This document shows, one piece after another, positions 40,344 through 49,337 of a DNA stretch of 64,000 bases. A program made the translations under genes and the position numbers. This DNA is from Methylohalomonas sp964522485 (GTDB lineage: Bacteria > Pseudomonadota > Gammaproteobacteria > Methylohalomonadales > Methylohalomonadaceae), in assembly GCA_964522485.1 (NCBI GenBank), contig CAZFUS010000003.1, positions 1 through 64,000 of the forward strand, given 5' to 3'. The stretch's first letter is position 1. Every line of letters starts with the position of its first letter. Below the pieces are notes generated by a model. That model was not told the DNA's origin, made no database searches, and saw only the letters and a list, made by a program, of their open reading frames with translations.

Positions 40344-41515
40344 AGCACTTCCGCGAAATGCAGGCTGCCGTAAGTGCCGACCCGGTCACGCTGGTGCAGC
40401 GGCTGAGTCAGTTCCGGGAAAAATCGCAATGCTGACGTCGCCTCGTGGGGCAGAAAATCCAGCCGGTCGCTGGCTGAGCGCATGAGGATTCGGGCGCCCG
40501 GCGCACTATTTTGCAGGATCATGTGCCATTCCTCGGCCAGCGCCCGGGGCTGGTGCCAGGCGAGCCAGTCCTGGTGATCCAGCAATACGAAGTGGCTGTA
40601 TCGGCCCGGATGCGCGCGCAGGAAACCGGTTACGGTAGCGTTGTGCAGCTGGATGCGATCGCAGTGGCTGCGCAGACGCTCGAAATGCTCGGGCTTGAGA
40701 TAGTTCGGACAGCATTGCCGGGTATAGGAACCGGTCAGGTAGACGCGCCAGAAATAATTGTCTTGAATCAGAATCTGGGTCGCCACGCGCTGCAGTCTGT
40801 CGCTGAGAAATCCGCGAATGCCACCGGGATAGTGCTGGCTGATCAGGCGGGCCTGAGCGCGGGGTACGCCGAGCAATGACAGTGTGAGTGGCTGGCGCAT
40901 CAGCCAGGACACGCAACGGCCCCACAAGTAGGGCTCGATGTGGCTGTATATTTGTTGCTGAGCCTCGATTGAGTCGGCGTCGATCAGCTCCATGAGATGA
41001 TATCGCAGGCGGCGTTTTTCCTGCAGCAGATAGCGCGTCAGCCACCAGGCCACGGCACCGGATGAGCCATGGTAATAGAATGACTGTTTGTGGCTGCAGG
41101 CGTTGAAATACTCGATCTTCCGATCCCAGAAAGCACGGGCGTAGTCAGCAAGCTGGTGACGGATGGCTGCATAAATATTCCGGAACCCGGCGTGGGATCC
41201 GTGGCCGAACATGGCGAACAAATCGTCGTAGCAGCCACGTTTAAACAGGGCCAGCTTGAGTTGTAGCAATGCATTCTGCCGCGGATTGACATCAACGGCG
41301 TGGATTACGGCTGGCTGATCCAGCAGATAATCCAGCGCATTGCAGCCGGCGCTGGTTAGCATGACAACCCGGCTGTCGGCATCGAGCTGCAGCAGTTCGC
41401 GGTCGATACGCGGGTCTTCCCAGCAGGCGTTATAGATCAGGTAGCGGTTGTGAACGCTTTTGAAAATCAGATCTTCGCTGGCGTTGAGCAAACGGCGGCT
41501 GAAACGATCGCGCAT
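40340..41515 (-). CDS. btaA: Diacylglycerol 3-amino-3-carboxypropyltransferase
   Basis: A 391-residue DUF3419 protein. BtaA transfers the aminocarboxypropyl group of SAM to diacylglycerol, the first step to betaine lipids. Family signatures: YLIYNACWEDPRIDRELLQL, MLTSAGCNALDYLLDQPAVI, HAVDVNPRQNALLQLK, and LLDHQDWLAW near the end. The length matches known BtaA (about 390-415). With btaB it should let the cell make phosphorus-free membrane lipids, typically under phosphate limitation; no Pho box was recognised upstream. Confidence 0.92.
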   Translation of the reverse strand: MRDRFSRRLLNASEDLIFKSVHNRYLIYNACWEDPRIDRELLQLDADSRVVMLTSAGCNALDYLLDQPAVIHAVDVNPRQNALLQLKLALFKRGCYDDLFAMFGHGSHAGFRNIYAAIRHQLADYARAFWDRKIEYFNACSHKQSFYYHGSSGAVAWWLTRYLLQEKRRLRYHLMELIDADSIEAQQQIYSHIEPYLWGRCVSWLMRQPLTLSLLGVPRAQARLISQHYPGGIRGFLSDRLQRVATQILIQDNYFWRVYLTGSYTRQCCPNYLKPEHFERLRSHCDRIQLHNATVTGFLRAHPGRYSHFVLLDHQDWLAWHQPRALAEEWHMILQNSAPGARILMRSASDRLDFLPHEATSALRFFPELTQPLHQRDRVGTYGSLHFAEVL

Positions 41516-41607
41516 GCGTGCAGGTCATACCGGACTGGATAATGTGACACAATATAGAGGTGCTGTATGACAAAGCCGTGCCGCATCCATGACAGGTTAA
41601 TGACGTT

Positions 41608-42528
41608 ATGTTAAAGCTTGGTTTTCTGATATTAACCGTGACACTGACGGTAGCGCAGCCCGTTGTTGCAGCGGATGCTGATCTCGATCCGCAGCAACTG
41701 GTGGAGAAGGCACGTGCGGGCAATGTGAATGCACAGTACAACCTGGCGCTGCTGTATCTGAACGGTATCGCTGTGCCCCAGGATGTGGAGCTGGCAGCGG
41801 AGTGGTTTCATAAGGCGGCGGATCAGGATGATGCCGAGGCGCAGATGCAGCTTGGCTATCTGTATGACATCGGCCGGGGTGTTGAGCAGAGTGATGCCCA
41901 GGCGTTTTACTGGTATCGTCAGGCAGCCAGTCAGGACGACAGCGACGCCATGATCAATCTGGGGCATATGGTGGCCGCGGGACGCAGCGTACCGGCCAGC
42001 GACCGACAGGCCTGCGACTGGTACGAAAAGGCGGCCGAAGCCGACAGTGCCGAGGGCCAGTATCTGCTGGGCGAATGTTATCTGGATGGCGTGGGCCGGG
42101 CACGTGACCCGGCAACTGCGGCTGACTGGTTCATGGCCGCCGCCAAGCAGGCGGACCCCATTTCCCAGGGTCGGGTCGGTTATCTGTATGAACAGGGTAT
42201 CGGCGTCAAGCAGGATCTGCGTCAGGCGGCGCACTGGTACGAACTGGCCGCCCGGCAGGGCGAGCCACAGTCGCAGTACAATTTTGGTGCGTTGCTGAGT
42301 TCAGGCCGTGGTGTAACGCGGGACGATGAGGCGGCGGCCGGATGGTTCAGGAAGGCGGCCGAACAGGGCGATGCCCATGCCCAGTTTGCACTTGCCGGTT
42401 GTTATTTCGAGGGCCGGGGACTCAGTGAAGACCTTGAACAGGGGCTGAAATGGCTGCGCCGAGCTGCCGAACAGGACTTTGAACCAGCCCGGCGCATGCT
42501 CACGAGAATAGAAGACCAGGCCGGCTGA
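41608..42528 (+). CDS. Secreted Sel1-repeat protein
   Basis: A 306-residue protein with a signal peptide (1-22, cut near VVAADA) followed by about seven or eight Sel1/TPR-like repeats of 36 residues, each with the pattern A-x2-G-x2-Y-x2-G-x-G-V-x-D-x3-A-x2-W (for example AQMQLGYLYDIGRGVEQSDA). Such solenoids mediate protein contacts in the periplasm. It lies divergent from btaAB. Its stop abuts the stop of the convergent SDR gene with no gap. Confidence 0.87.
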   Translation: MLKLGFLILTVTLTVAQPVVAADADLDPQQLVEKARAGNVNAQYNLALLYLNGIAVPQDVELAAEWFHKAADQDDAEAQMQLGYLYDIGRGVEQSDAQAFYWYRQAASQDDSDAMINLGHMVAAGRSVPASDRQACDWYEKAAEADSAEGQYLLGECYLDGVGRARDPATAADWFMAAAKQADPISQGRVGYLYEQGIGVKQDLRQAAHWYELAARQGEPQSQYNFGALLSSGRGVTRDDEAAAGWFRKAAEQGDAHAQFALAGCYFEGRGLSEDLEQGLKWLRRAAEQDFEPARRMLTRIEDQAG

Positions 42529-43344
42529 TCAGGGCCCCGGATGCCAGCCGGCATCGGCCCACACTTCGCCGCTGATAGCGGAATTTTCCACCATGCAACA
42601 AATGGCGCTGGCGATCTCTTCCGGCCGGATCAGCCGGTTGAGCTGGGTGTTCGGGAGTATGTGCTTTTCGATGAAGTCATCGCCCAGCGCCCGTACCATG
42701 GGTGTATCGGTAAAACCGGGATGGATTACGCCGCAGCGCACCCCGTGAAATATTGCTTCCATGGTCAGTGTCGCCGCCGCGCCTTCCAGGCCGGCCTTGG
42801 TCGAAGCGTAAGCGATCTGGCCCTTGTTACCCTGGGATGAAATCGAACCGATGAAGATGACTGTTCCCTGTACCCGTTCGTCCGGATGCCATTTGCGTAA
42901 ACCCTTGCCGGCCCGATCCTCTGCGATATGAGCGACCATTTCCAGCGCCCAGTAGATCGGCGCGATCAGGTTGATGTCAACGACCTGACGGAATTTTTCG
43001 ACGGCATAGATTTCGGCTTTGCCGGTATCTTTATCGACCTTCACCGCGAGGGCATCGCGGGTGATACCGGCTGCCGGTACACAGATGCTGACCAGACCGT
43101 GTTCGGTCATCATGTGTTTGAAGACACTCTGGCGGAAGGCGTCGTCGGTCACATCGCCGCGGAACGGAATCGCGACTTCGCGGCCGGTTTCCTGGTTGAT
43201 GCGAGCGGCTGTGGCGTCGACGGTGTCGGCCATGTCCACCAGGGCGATTGCCCTGACGTCTTTGCGGGCCAGCTCATCCACAATAGCCAGGCCGATACCG
43301 CTGGCGGCACCGGTTACCAGTGCGACCTTATCCTGGATTTCCAT
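42529..43344 (-). CDS. Short-chain dehydrogenase/reductase
   Basis: A 271-residue NAD(P)-dependent SDR. The dinucleotide loop is VTGAASGIGLAI (10-21), followed by catalytic IGSISSQG (Ser) and YASTKAG (Tyr-x3-Lys), with AAGIT as the N-A-A-G-like element. An acidic residue (ALVDMAD) after strand 2 favours NAD. Substrate is unknown. AAGGAG lies seven bases before the ATG at 43344; the longer upstream frame is not used. Confidence 0.85.
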   Translation of the reverse strand: MEIQDKVALVTGAASGIGLAIVDELARKDVRAIALVDMADTVDATAARINQETGREVAIPFRGDVTDDAFRQSVFKHMMTEHGLVSICVPAAGITRDALAVKVDKDTGKAEIYAVEKFRQVVDINLIAPIYWALEMVAHIAEDRAGKGLRKWHPDERVQGTVIFIGSISSQGNKGQIAYASTKAGLEGAAATLTMEAIFHGVRCGVIHPGFTDTPMVRALGDDFIEKHILPNTQLNRLIRPEEIASAICCMVENSAISGEVWADAGWHPGP

Positions 43345-43423
43345 TGTTATCTCCTTCCTGAAATTGCGCTCATTTCCATTGTAACGTGAATATTGTGCAC
43401 TGCAATAAGCATGTTGCAGCGCA

Positions 43424-43860
43424 GTGGTCCGGAATGGCCGGTCTGCCTGCCTGAATTTTGCTGTCATCGTATTGCCGGCTGTATTGATACTCATTGCCGT
43501 GCGACGCGCCGGCCGTATACGTATCGCCAATTGGCAGATCATGGCTGGCGGTACGTTCGCTATGGTGTTCAGTGTGTTCATGATCGATCACGCACTGGTC
43601 GTCAGTGGCGTGTTAAATGTGCCGCTGGTGGCACTATCTCTGCCGGTGTAGCAGACCGGGGCAGGAAGTGATGCGTTGCTGGCGCTCGCTGCCGGCAGCT
43701 CCGCCGGCAATCTTCTGATCCTGGTGCGGCCAGGAACATCATTGTTATTCAGGGAGCCGAGCGGCACGGGGCCGCCCCGGGCTTTATCGAATTCGCCCGG
43801 ATCGGTACACCGCTGACCTGTGTGAATGTGGCGGTCTACTGGATCTGGCTGGGTCTTTGA
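43424..43860 (+). pseudogene. Wrecked NhaD/ArsB-like permease gene
   Basis: Fragments of an ion-transporter superfamily carrier remain in shifting frames: an N-terminal piece IAVRRAGRIRIANWQIMAGG, a middle piece ALLALAAGSSAGNLLILV, and, after a frameshift, a good C-terminus IIVIQGAERHGAAPGFIEFA followed by RIGTPLTCVNVAVYWIWLGL and a stop at 43860. Intact members have about 400-450 residues; here only about 140 codons remain. Deletions and at least two frameshifts are implied. Confidence 0.72.
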
Positions 43861-44465
43861 GCACCGTCGTGTGCAGATGGCGCATTGGGCATGAAGACAT
43901 CCACTCGCGCTGGCGGCAGGTTGACCCAGACGCGGCTGGTCGCGATGCGCCGAAAACCGGCCGGGGCGCGTTTGCCGGGATCGCCCAGGGCATAGGTGAA
44001 CTGAATCAGGTGCCCGTCTGGCGGGAGGCATTGGTGGATCTGTTTGCTGATGGTACCGACCAGTTGGGGTTCCAGGGAACGCATCGGCAGGCTGGAGATC
44101 ACATGGCTGACTCTGGCACCCGTATTCCGGACCCCGGCCAGCAGTTCGCCCAGATGGGCGGCATCAGCCTCGAATATGCGCACGCCCTCGAATCGTCGCC
44201 GCAGCAGACGCACCATGTTGGGTGAGCGTTCTACGCAGATCAGGCGTGTGGCAGGCACCGTGTACTTAAGCAGGGCTTCGGTAATGGCGCTGGTCCCGGC
44301 GCCCAGTTCGACGACATAGCCCTCCTGCGTGTCTGGCACACGGTTCGCGATGTGACGCGCGAGCAGGTTCGAACTGGGAATGAGGGAACCGATGGTGCGC
44401 GGTGTCGATAGAAATTCGCCGCAGAAAACGGCTATGGATGCAAAAGTTTCAAAAGGAGTAGGCAC
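43836..44465 (-). CDS. PmtA-like phospholipid N-methyltransferase
   Basis: A 209-residue class I methyltransferase with the N-terminal FCGEFLSTPRTIGSLIPSSN and VVELGAGTSAITEALL (SAM motif), then ICVERSPNM and DAAHLGELL. This is the layout of bacterial phosphatidylethanolamine N-methyltransferase PmtA and close relatives, which make phosphatidylcholine; rRNA-dimethylase-like paralogues cannot be excluded. The start is GTG at 44465. The end overlaps the remnants of the decayed permease by 25 bp. Confidence 0.72.
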   Translation of the reverse strand: MPTPFETFASIAVFCGEFLSTPRTIGSLIPSSNLLARHIANRVPDTQEGYVVELGAGTSAITEALLKYTVPATRLICVERSPNMVRLLRRRFEGVRIFEADAAHLGELLAGVRNTGARVSHVISSLPMRSLEPQLVGTISKQIHQCLPPDGHLIQFTYALGDPGKRAPAGFRRIATSRVWVNLPPARVDVFMPNAPSAHDGAQRPSQIQ

Positions 44466-44649
44466 GCTCAGTTCGCTGACAGGGCTGTTGGTTTTTTGTG
44501 ACTTAAGCTAAGTTTGTTCTGAATTATTTATGGTACTGTAACTTATAAAGTATTTCATGTACCGGCACCGGCACAGTAACCTCCCGTGATGTCTCGGGGC
44601 TGGTGGGCCGCGTCATGCGAATAAAAATCCACAGACAGGCCACGCTCTG

Positions 44650-47160
44650 ATGACCCCCGCAACAGTATCCGACTCAGACACAGTCGGACAAGTCAGCATC
44701 ACCGACTGGCTGCGGGAGTATGCCTGTCTGAGCCTGTGGCTCGCTCCACTGCTGCTGCTGCTGCGCGGCTATGAATTCGGCCTGATAACCTGGCGTTATG
44801 AACTGGCGCCGGCTTGGGTGCAGCTGCTGTTCAAATCCCTTGCTTATGATCTGCTGGTTGCCGGTTTCTGGATCCTGATCGGCGCTATTCTTTATCTGTG
44901 CGCGCGGTTCGCCGGCCGGCAGTTCGCCACGGTGCTGGTGGTCGGAATCAATATTCTGCTGATCATTGCCTACGTCGGCCTGATTGAATACTTTCTGATC
45001 ACGCAAGTGCCGCTCGGCGCTGACTTGTTCGGCTACTCAGGGTCGGACATTGCCGCCACCGTCCGGACCTCGACTGATTTTTCGTTGCGAGCCTGGTTGC
45101 CGTTTATCTGTGCGCCGGTGCTGTACGCGCTCATGCTCCGGTTCGGTCGCAACTGGCGCTGGCCTGCCGCCGCATTGAAATTTTATGCAGGCACTGTCCT
45201 GGTGTTCGCCGTACTGTTCTGGCCGCTGTATCCGCGTCAGACTGTTCTGACCAGTGAGCGGGAATCCGCCCTCACGGCCAACAAGCTGGCTGCCTTTGTC
45301 AACAGCAGTCTTGCTTATGCCGGTGAGCGCGTGCAGCCTTCAGACGAACAGGCGGATTATCAGCCGGTTGCTGAATATCCACTGCTGCACACCGCCGATT
45401 ATGAGGATGTGCTGGGTCCGTTCTTCCGCCGCGCGGATGCCAGGCCGAACATCGTCATCATCGGAGTCGAAGGTTATGGTCGGGCATTTACGCCGGATCA
45501 GCGTTACGGCGGGTTCACTCCATTTCTCGGTCAATTGATGCGCGAGGGATTGTACTTCCCGAATTTTGTTGCGCTGTCCGGCCGCTCATTCGGTTTTCTG
45601 CCGAGCCTCATCGGTTCGCTGCCGCCGGGTGAACACGGCTTCATGGATCTGGGTTCCGGCATGCCCGATCACGACACCCTGATCACACTGCTTAACCAGA
45701 ATAATTACCATACGGCTTACTTCGTCGGTTTCAGCAGCAATTTCGACAATATCGATGTGTTTCTCGAGCGGCAGAATGTTGATTTCATGCTGAACGAGGG
45801 CATGTTCGGCCCGGCCTACGAGAAGATGGATGTAATCGAGGGCGGCTTTACCTGGGGTTATGCGGATCGGGATATGTACCAGCGGGCGTTCGAACATCTT
45901 GCCGACGTAGCGCCCGATCAGCCGCGACTGGATATTTATCACACGGTCAATCTGCATGAGCCGTTCATTATTCCCGAGCCGGACAAATGGCGACGTGCGG
46001 TCACGGAGCGTCTGGCCGAACTCGATCGCCCTGGCGCGGTTGAGGCCGACGTGCGCCGCTACAGGGATATTTTCGCTGCCCTGCTGTACAGCGATTACGC
46101 GCTTCGATACCTGTTTGAACAGTATCGACAGCGGCCGGATTACGAACGCACGATTTTTATTATCACCGGCGATCACCGGTTGATACCCGTCCCGGAAGCC
46201 GATCGGATCGATCGCTTCAGCGTGCCATTGATCATCTGGTCGCCTTTGCTGAAAAAACCGGCCAGGATAGGGGCGGTATCTACCCATCTGGACCTGGTTC
46301 CCAGCCTGGCTGCCTATCTGCGGGACGAATACGATCTTGAATTTCCGCAACAGGTACACTGGCTCGGCCAGGGTATTGATATGCATCCGGGTTTTCGGAG
46401 TCGGCGTTCGGCGGCGCTGATGCGTACCAAGAACAGTCTCAGTGATTATCTTGTCAATGAATATTTTCTATCAGGCAATGACCTGTTTCGATTACAGCCC
46501 GGTATGGATCTTGAGCCGCTGCATGACAAGAATCTGAAAGCGGACATCGCTGCCGAATTCGCGCGGTTCAAGGCCATGAACCATTACGTGATCCGGAATA
46601 ACAAGTTGAAACGGGGAAAGCTGCCGGTAACGGATACGGCAATTGCCGAAGAACGGGCATTACTCGAAGAGCTGCAGCTCGCCGATAAAAATCCGGAAGC
46701 GCTGTTCATTTATGCCCGGCAGGCGGCGTTCGATCAACATTACGAGGAAGCGCGGCTTATCGGTCGGCATGTGCTGCGCGATCATCCCAATTATCATGAC
46801 ATGCGGGTGCTGGTAGGGCGGACATACAGCTGGAATGGTGACTACGCTGAAGCTGAAACCTATTTTCGTGATGTGATCCGACGCAATCCCCTGTATGCCG
46901 ACGCCTATAGTGCACTGGCCGATGCCGAGCGCTGGAACGGACAGCTCAAACAGTCGCTGCAGGTGATCGAACAGGGACTGGCACAGGTGCCGGAGGATGC
47001 AGCACTGTTGCTGCAGAAAGCGAAAACGCTGAGTCAGCTGGAACGGCCGCAGGCGGCACTGCAGGCGGTGAATGCGTCACTGCGGACCGATCCCGGCAAT
47101 GATGAAGCGCGTGAATTGCGCGAGCGGCTGGCATCCGGAAGCCCTGCCAGTGAAAACTGA
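44650..47160 (+). CDS. Membrane sulfatase-fold (LTA synthase-like) enzyme with C-terminal TPRs
   Basis: An 836-residue inner-membrane protein. About five N-terminal helices (residues 25-200) precede a periplasmic alkaline-phosphatase-superfamily domain: NIVIIGVEGYGRAF (metal-site acid), ALSGRSFGFLPSLIGSLPPG with the likely nucleophile Ser near 310-313, YHTVNLHEPF (His), and FIITGDHRLI (Asp-His). This matches LtaS/phosphoglycerol-transferase-like enzymes or membrane sulfatases. The last 150 residues form TPRs (YHDMRVLVGRTYSWNGDYAE). The YaiO-like gene follows 23 bp later and carries closely similar TPRs, so both products probably work together across the envelope. Confidence 0.82.
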   Translation: MTPATVSDSDTVGQVSITDWLREYACLSLWLAPLLLLLRGYEFGLITWRYELAPAWVQLLFKSLAYDLLVAGFWILIGAILYLCARFAGRQFATVLVVGINILLIIAYVGLIEYFLITQVPLGADLFGYSGSDIAATVRTSTDFSLRAWLPFICAPVLYALMLRFGRNWRWPAAALKFYAGTVLVFAVLFWPLYPRQTVLTSERESALTANKLAAFVNSSLAYAGERVQPSDEQADYQPVAEYPLLHTADYEDVLGPFFRRADARPNIVIIGVEGYGRAFTPDQRYGGFTPFLGQLMREGLYFPNFVALSGRSFGFLPSLIGSLPPGEHGFMDLGSGMPDHDTLITLLNQNNYHTAYFVGFSSNFDNIDVFLERQNVDFMLNEGMFGPAYEKMDVIEGGFTWGYADRDMYQRAFEHLADVAPDQPRLDIYHTVNLHEPFIIPEPDKWRRAVTERLAELDRPGAVEADVRRYRDIFAALLYSDYALRYLFEQYRQRPDYERTIFIITGDHRLIPVPEADRIDRFSVPLIIWSPLLKKPARIGAVSTHLDLVPSLAAYLRDEYDLEFPQQVHWLGQGIDMHPGFRSRRSAALMRTKNSLSDYLVNEYFLSGNDLFRLQPGMDLEPLHDKNLKADIAAEFARFKAMNHYVIRNNKLKRGKLPVTDTAIAEERALLEELQLADKNPEALFIYARQAAFDQHYEEARLIGRHVLRDHPNYHDMRVLVGRTYSWNGDYAEAETYFRDVIRRNPLYADAYSALADAERWNGQLKQSLQVIEQGLAQVPEDAALLLQKAKTLSQLERPQAALQAVNASLRTDPGNDEARELRERLASGSPASEN

Positions 47161-47183
47161 ACATTCGACTATCGGATTAGGAT

Positions 47184-48443
47184 ATGCGTGACTCGCTGAT
47201 CGGCTTGCTGACACTTTTTGCAACCATCGGTACATTTGCCGTCCATGCCCAGCCACCCGGACCCGGTATGGGTGTGGATCAGATGTTCGAGGTTGCGCGC
47301 GGCAAGGCGTTTGCGGGTGACTACGCCGAGGCCCGGACAATCGCTTATGATATCTTACAGCGCTCTCCGGATTATCATGACGTCAGAATTCTCGTTGCGC
47401 GGACTTATGCGTGGCAGGGCGAACGCGGCAAGGCGCGGGATGAACTGGCTTACGTGCTGGAACGCAGTCCCGACTATCGCGATGCACTGAGTGCATCGAT
47501 CGACGTCGAGCGCTGGGATGGACGTTATGCACGTGGTCTGGAACTGACCGGGCAGGCACTTGGCTATTATCCGGATGATCCGGTTTTTCTGAAGAAAAAG
47601 GCGGAACTGCTGGCCAGTCTGGAGCGTTATGACGAAGCCCGGGCGGTTCTGCGCAAAGCCGGTGAGATTGACCCTGACAGCGCGGACATCGACGCGCTCA
47701 GTGAGTCGATTGATGACTGGCGACCGCACCCGAACCGCATCAGTGCCGGCTTTTACGTCAATGAATATTCAGAATTTTTTGATCATGACCCCATCGCGTA
47801 TTTGCAGTACGGACGCGAAACGCCCTGGGGTACCGTCATCGGCCGGGTCAATTACCGCGATCGTTTCGGCAGCTCCGGTGCCCAGGGCGAAATCGATTTT
47901 TATCCGGCCATGGCCGAGGGTATATACGGCTATCTGAACTACGGTTACTCGAGCAGTACCTCGCTGTTTCCCCGGCACCGTTACGGCGCCGAGATCTACG
48001 CCAATCTGCCGCGTGCCTTCGAGGCCTCACTCGGGCTGCGGCATCTGGATTTCGACAGCAGCAATGTCACGATCTATACCGGCAGCCTGGGTAAGTATTT
48101 CGGCAATTACCTGTTATCCGTGCGTCCCTATGTAACACCGGGAGACACCGGGACTTCGGTCTCCGGTGCGTTCAGCCTGACCCGCTTTTTTGGCAGCAGA
48201 GAGCAGTATCTGAAGCTGCGCGGCAACTATGGTGAATCGGTGCAGGAGCACCAGTTCCAGTCGGCGGCGGCACAGGGCGTGACGCTGGAAAGCTGGTCGA
48301 TCGGTATGGCCGGACAGTGGGAATTCCTGCCCTATACCTATCTGTCCGGATCATTCGATGTTGGCGAAGAAGAGTTGTTATTTGCGCCGGGTGATTTTGT
48401 CGAGGTATACAGTCTTTCAATCGGCATCAGCCATCGTTTCTGA
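47184..48443 (+). CDS. YaiO-like outer-membrane barrel with periplasmic TPRs
   Basis: A 419-residue outer-membrane protein. A signal peptide (1-22, cut near VHAQPP) is followed by TPR repeats to about residue 180 (YHDVRILVARTYAWQGERGK), then by a YaiO-type beta barrel (ISAGFYVNEYSEFFDHD, YGYLNYGYSSSTSLFPRHRY) ending in the aromatic SIGISHRF. YaiO family members occur with surface polysaccharide genes but have no proven function. The TPR part resembles the C-terminus of the enzyme encoded immediately upstream almost motif by motif, which points to a shared partner or substrate-handling role. Confidence 0.82.
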   Translation: MRDSLIGLLTLFATIGTFAVHAQPPGPGMGVDQMFEVARGKAFAGDYAEARTIAYDILQRSPDYHDVRILVARTYAWQGERGKARDELAYVLERSPDYRDALSASIDVERWDGRYARGLELTGQALGYYPDDPVFLKKKAELLASLERYDEARAVLRKAGEIDPDSADIDALSESIDDWRPHPNRISAGFYVNEYSEFFDHDPIAYLQYGRETPWGTVIGRVNYRDRFGSSGAQGEIDFYPAMAEGIYGYLNYGYSSSTSLFPRHRYGAEIYANLPRAFEASLGLRHLDFDSSNVTIYTGSLGKYFGNYLLSVRPYVTPGDTGTSVSGAFSLTRFFGSREQYLKLRGNYGESVQEHQFQSAAAQGVTLESWSIGMAGQWEFLPYTYLSGSFDVGEEELLFAPGDFVEVYSLSIGISHRF

Positions 48444-48522
48444 TAATGGCAGGTTTGAACCGCAGGCACTGGACATGGGTCCAATATGTGCCATATGTTC
48501 CCTTCAGCCGAGGTTCTGAATC

Positions 48523-49158
48523 ATGTTTCTGCATCGCAAGACCGCTACGTTGCCGCAGCCGGAACAGGCGCTGCCCGGCCGTGCCCAGCCACTGCCGACG
48601 AGTGCCAGCCATTATGTCAACGGTCATCCGATCAAACCGCCGTTCCCGGCGGGCCTGCAACAGGCCGTGTTTGGCCTTGGCTGTTTCTGGGGCGCCGAAC
48701 GCAAGTTCTGGCAGCTCAATGGTGTCTATACGACCGCTGTCGGCTATGCCGGCGGCTATACGCCGAACCCGACCTATGAAGAGGTATGCAGCGGCCGTAC
48801 CGGTCATGCCGAAGTCGTGCTGGTAGTCTACGATCCGGCACGCGTCACGTATGAAACTCTTCTAAAAGAGTTCTGGGAAGCGCACGATCCAACCCAGGGT
48901 ATGCGCCAGGGCAATGATCTTGGTACGCAGTATCGCTCTGCCATTTATACTTATACTGAAGAACAGGCAGATGAAGCCATCCGGTCATACGAACGCTACG
49001 AATCAATGCTGCGCAAGGCCGGATATGGGGCGATCACAACCGAGATCCGCAGTGCCCCCGAGTTTTATTATGCCGAGGACTATCATCAGCAGTATCTGGC
49101 CAGGAATCCCTCCGGTTACTGCGGTCTCGCCGGCACCGGCGTGCAGTGTGCGATTTGA
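48523..49158 (+). CDS. msrA: Peptide-methionine (S)-S-oxide reductase, cytosolic type
   Basis: A 211-residue MsrA like the E. coli enzyme, with an N-terminal extension before the catalytic FGLGCFWGAERKFW, then GYAGGYTPNPTYEEVCSGRTG and the C-terminal resolving Cys region SGYCGLAGTGVQC. It repairs oxidised methionine in the cytosol, with thioredoxin as reductant. No signal peptide is present, unlike the second msrA at 59162. Confidence 0.95.
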   Translation: MFLHRKTATLPQPEQALPGRAQPLPTSASHYVNGHPIKPPFPAGLQQAVFGLGCFWGAERKFWQLNGVYTTAVGYAGGYTPNPTYEEVCSGRTGHAEVVLVVYDPARVTYETLLKEFWEAHDPTQGMRQGNDLGTQYRSAIYTYTEEQADEAIRSYERYESMLRKAGYGAITTEIRSAPEFYYAEDYHQQYLARNPSGYCGLAGTGVQCAI

Positions 49159-49337
49159 ATGATCCTGGCAACTGCCTGCAGGCGATCGGAACTGGTTGAA
49201 TTGGCAGTTTGTTGGGACGCGACGTTAATCTAGAAATCCGATCCGGTGCTGCCCGGATTTACGATGCGGCAGCCGTTATGCCACTGCCCTGCCAGATGGA
49301 CGGTGATGGGATCACAATCACGGGAAACCAATGGCTC

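Noticed and set aside
45586..46386. Minus-strand open frame of 266 codons
   Set aside because: Antisense to the catalytic domain of the sulfatase-fold enzyme, whose motifs are intact in the plus frame.
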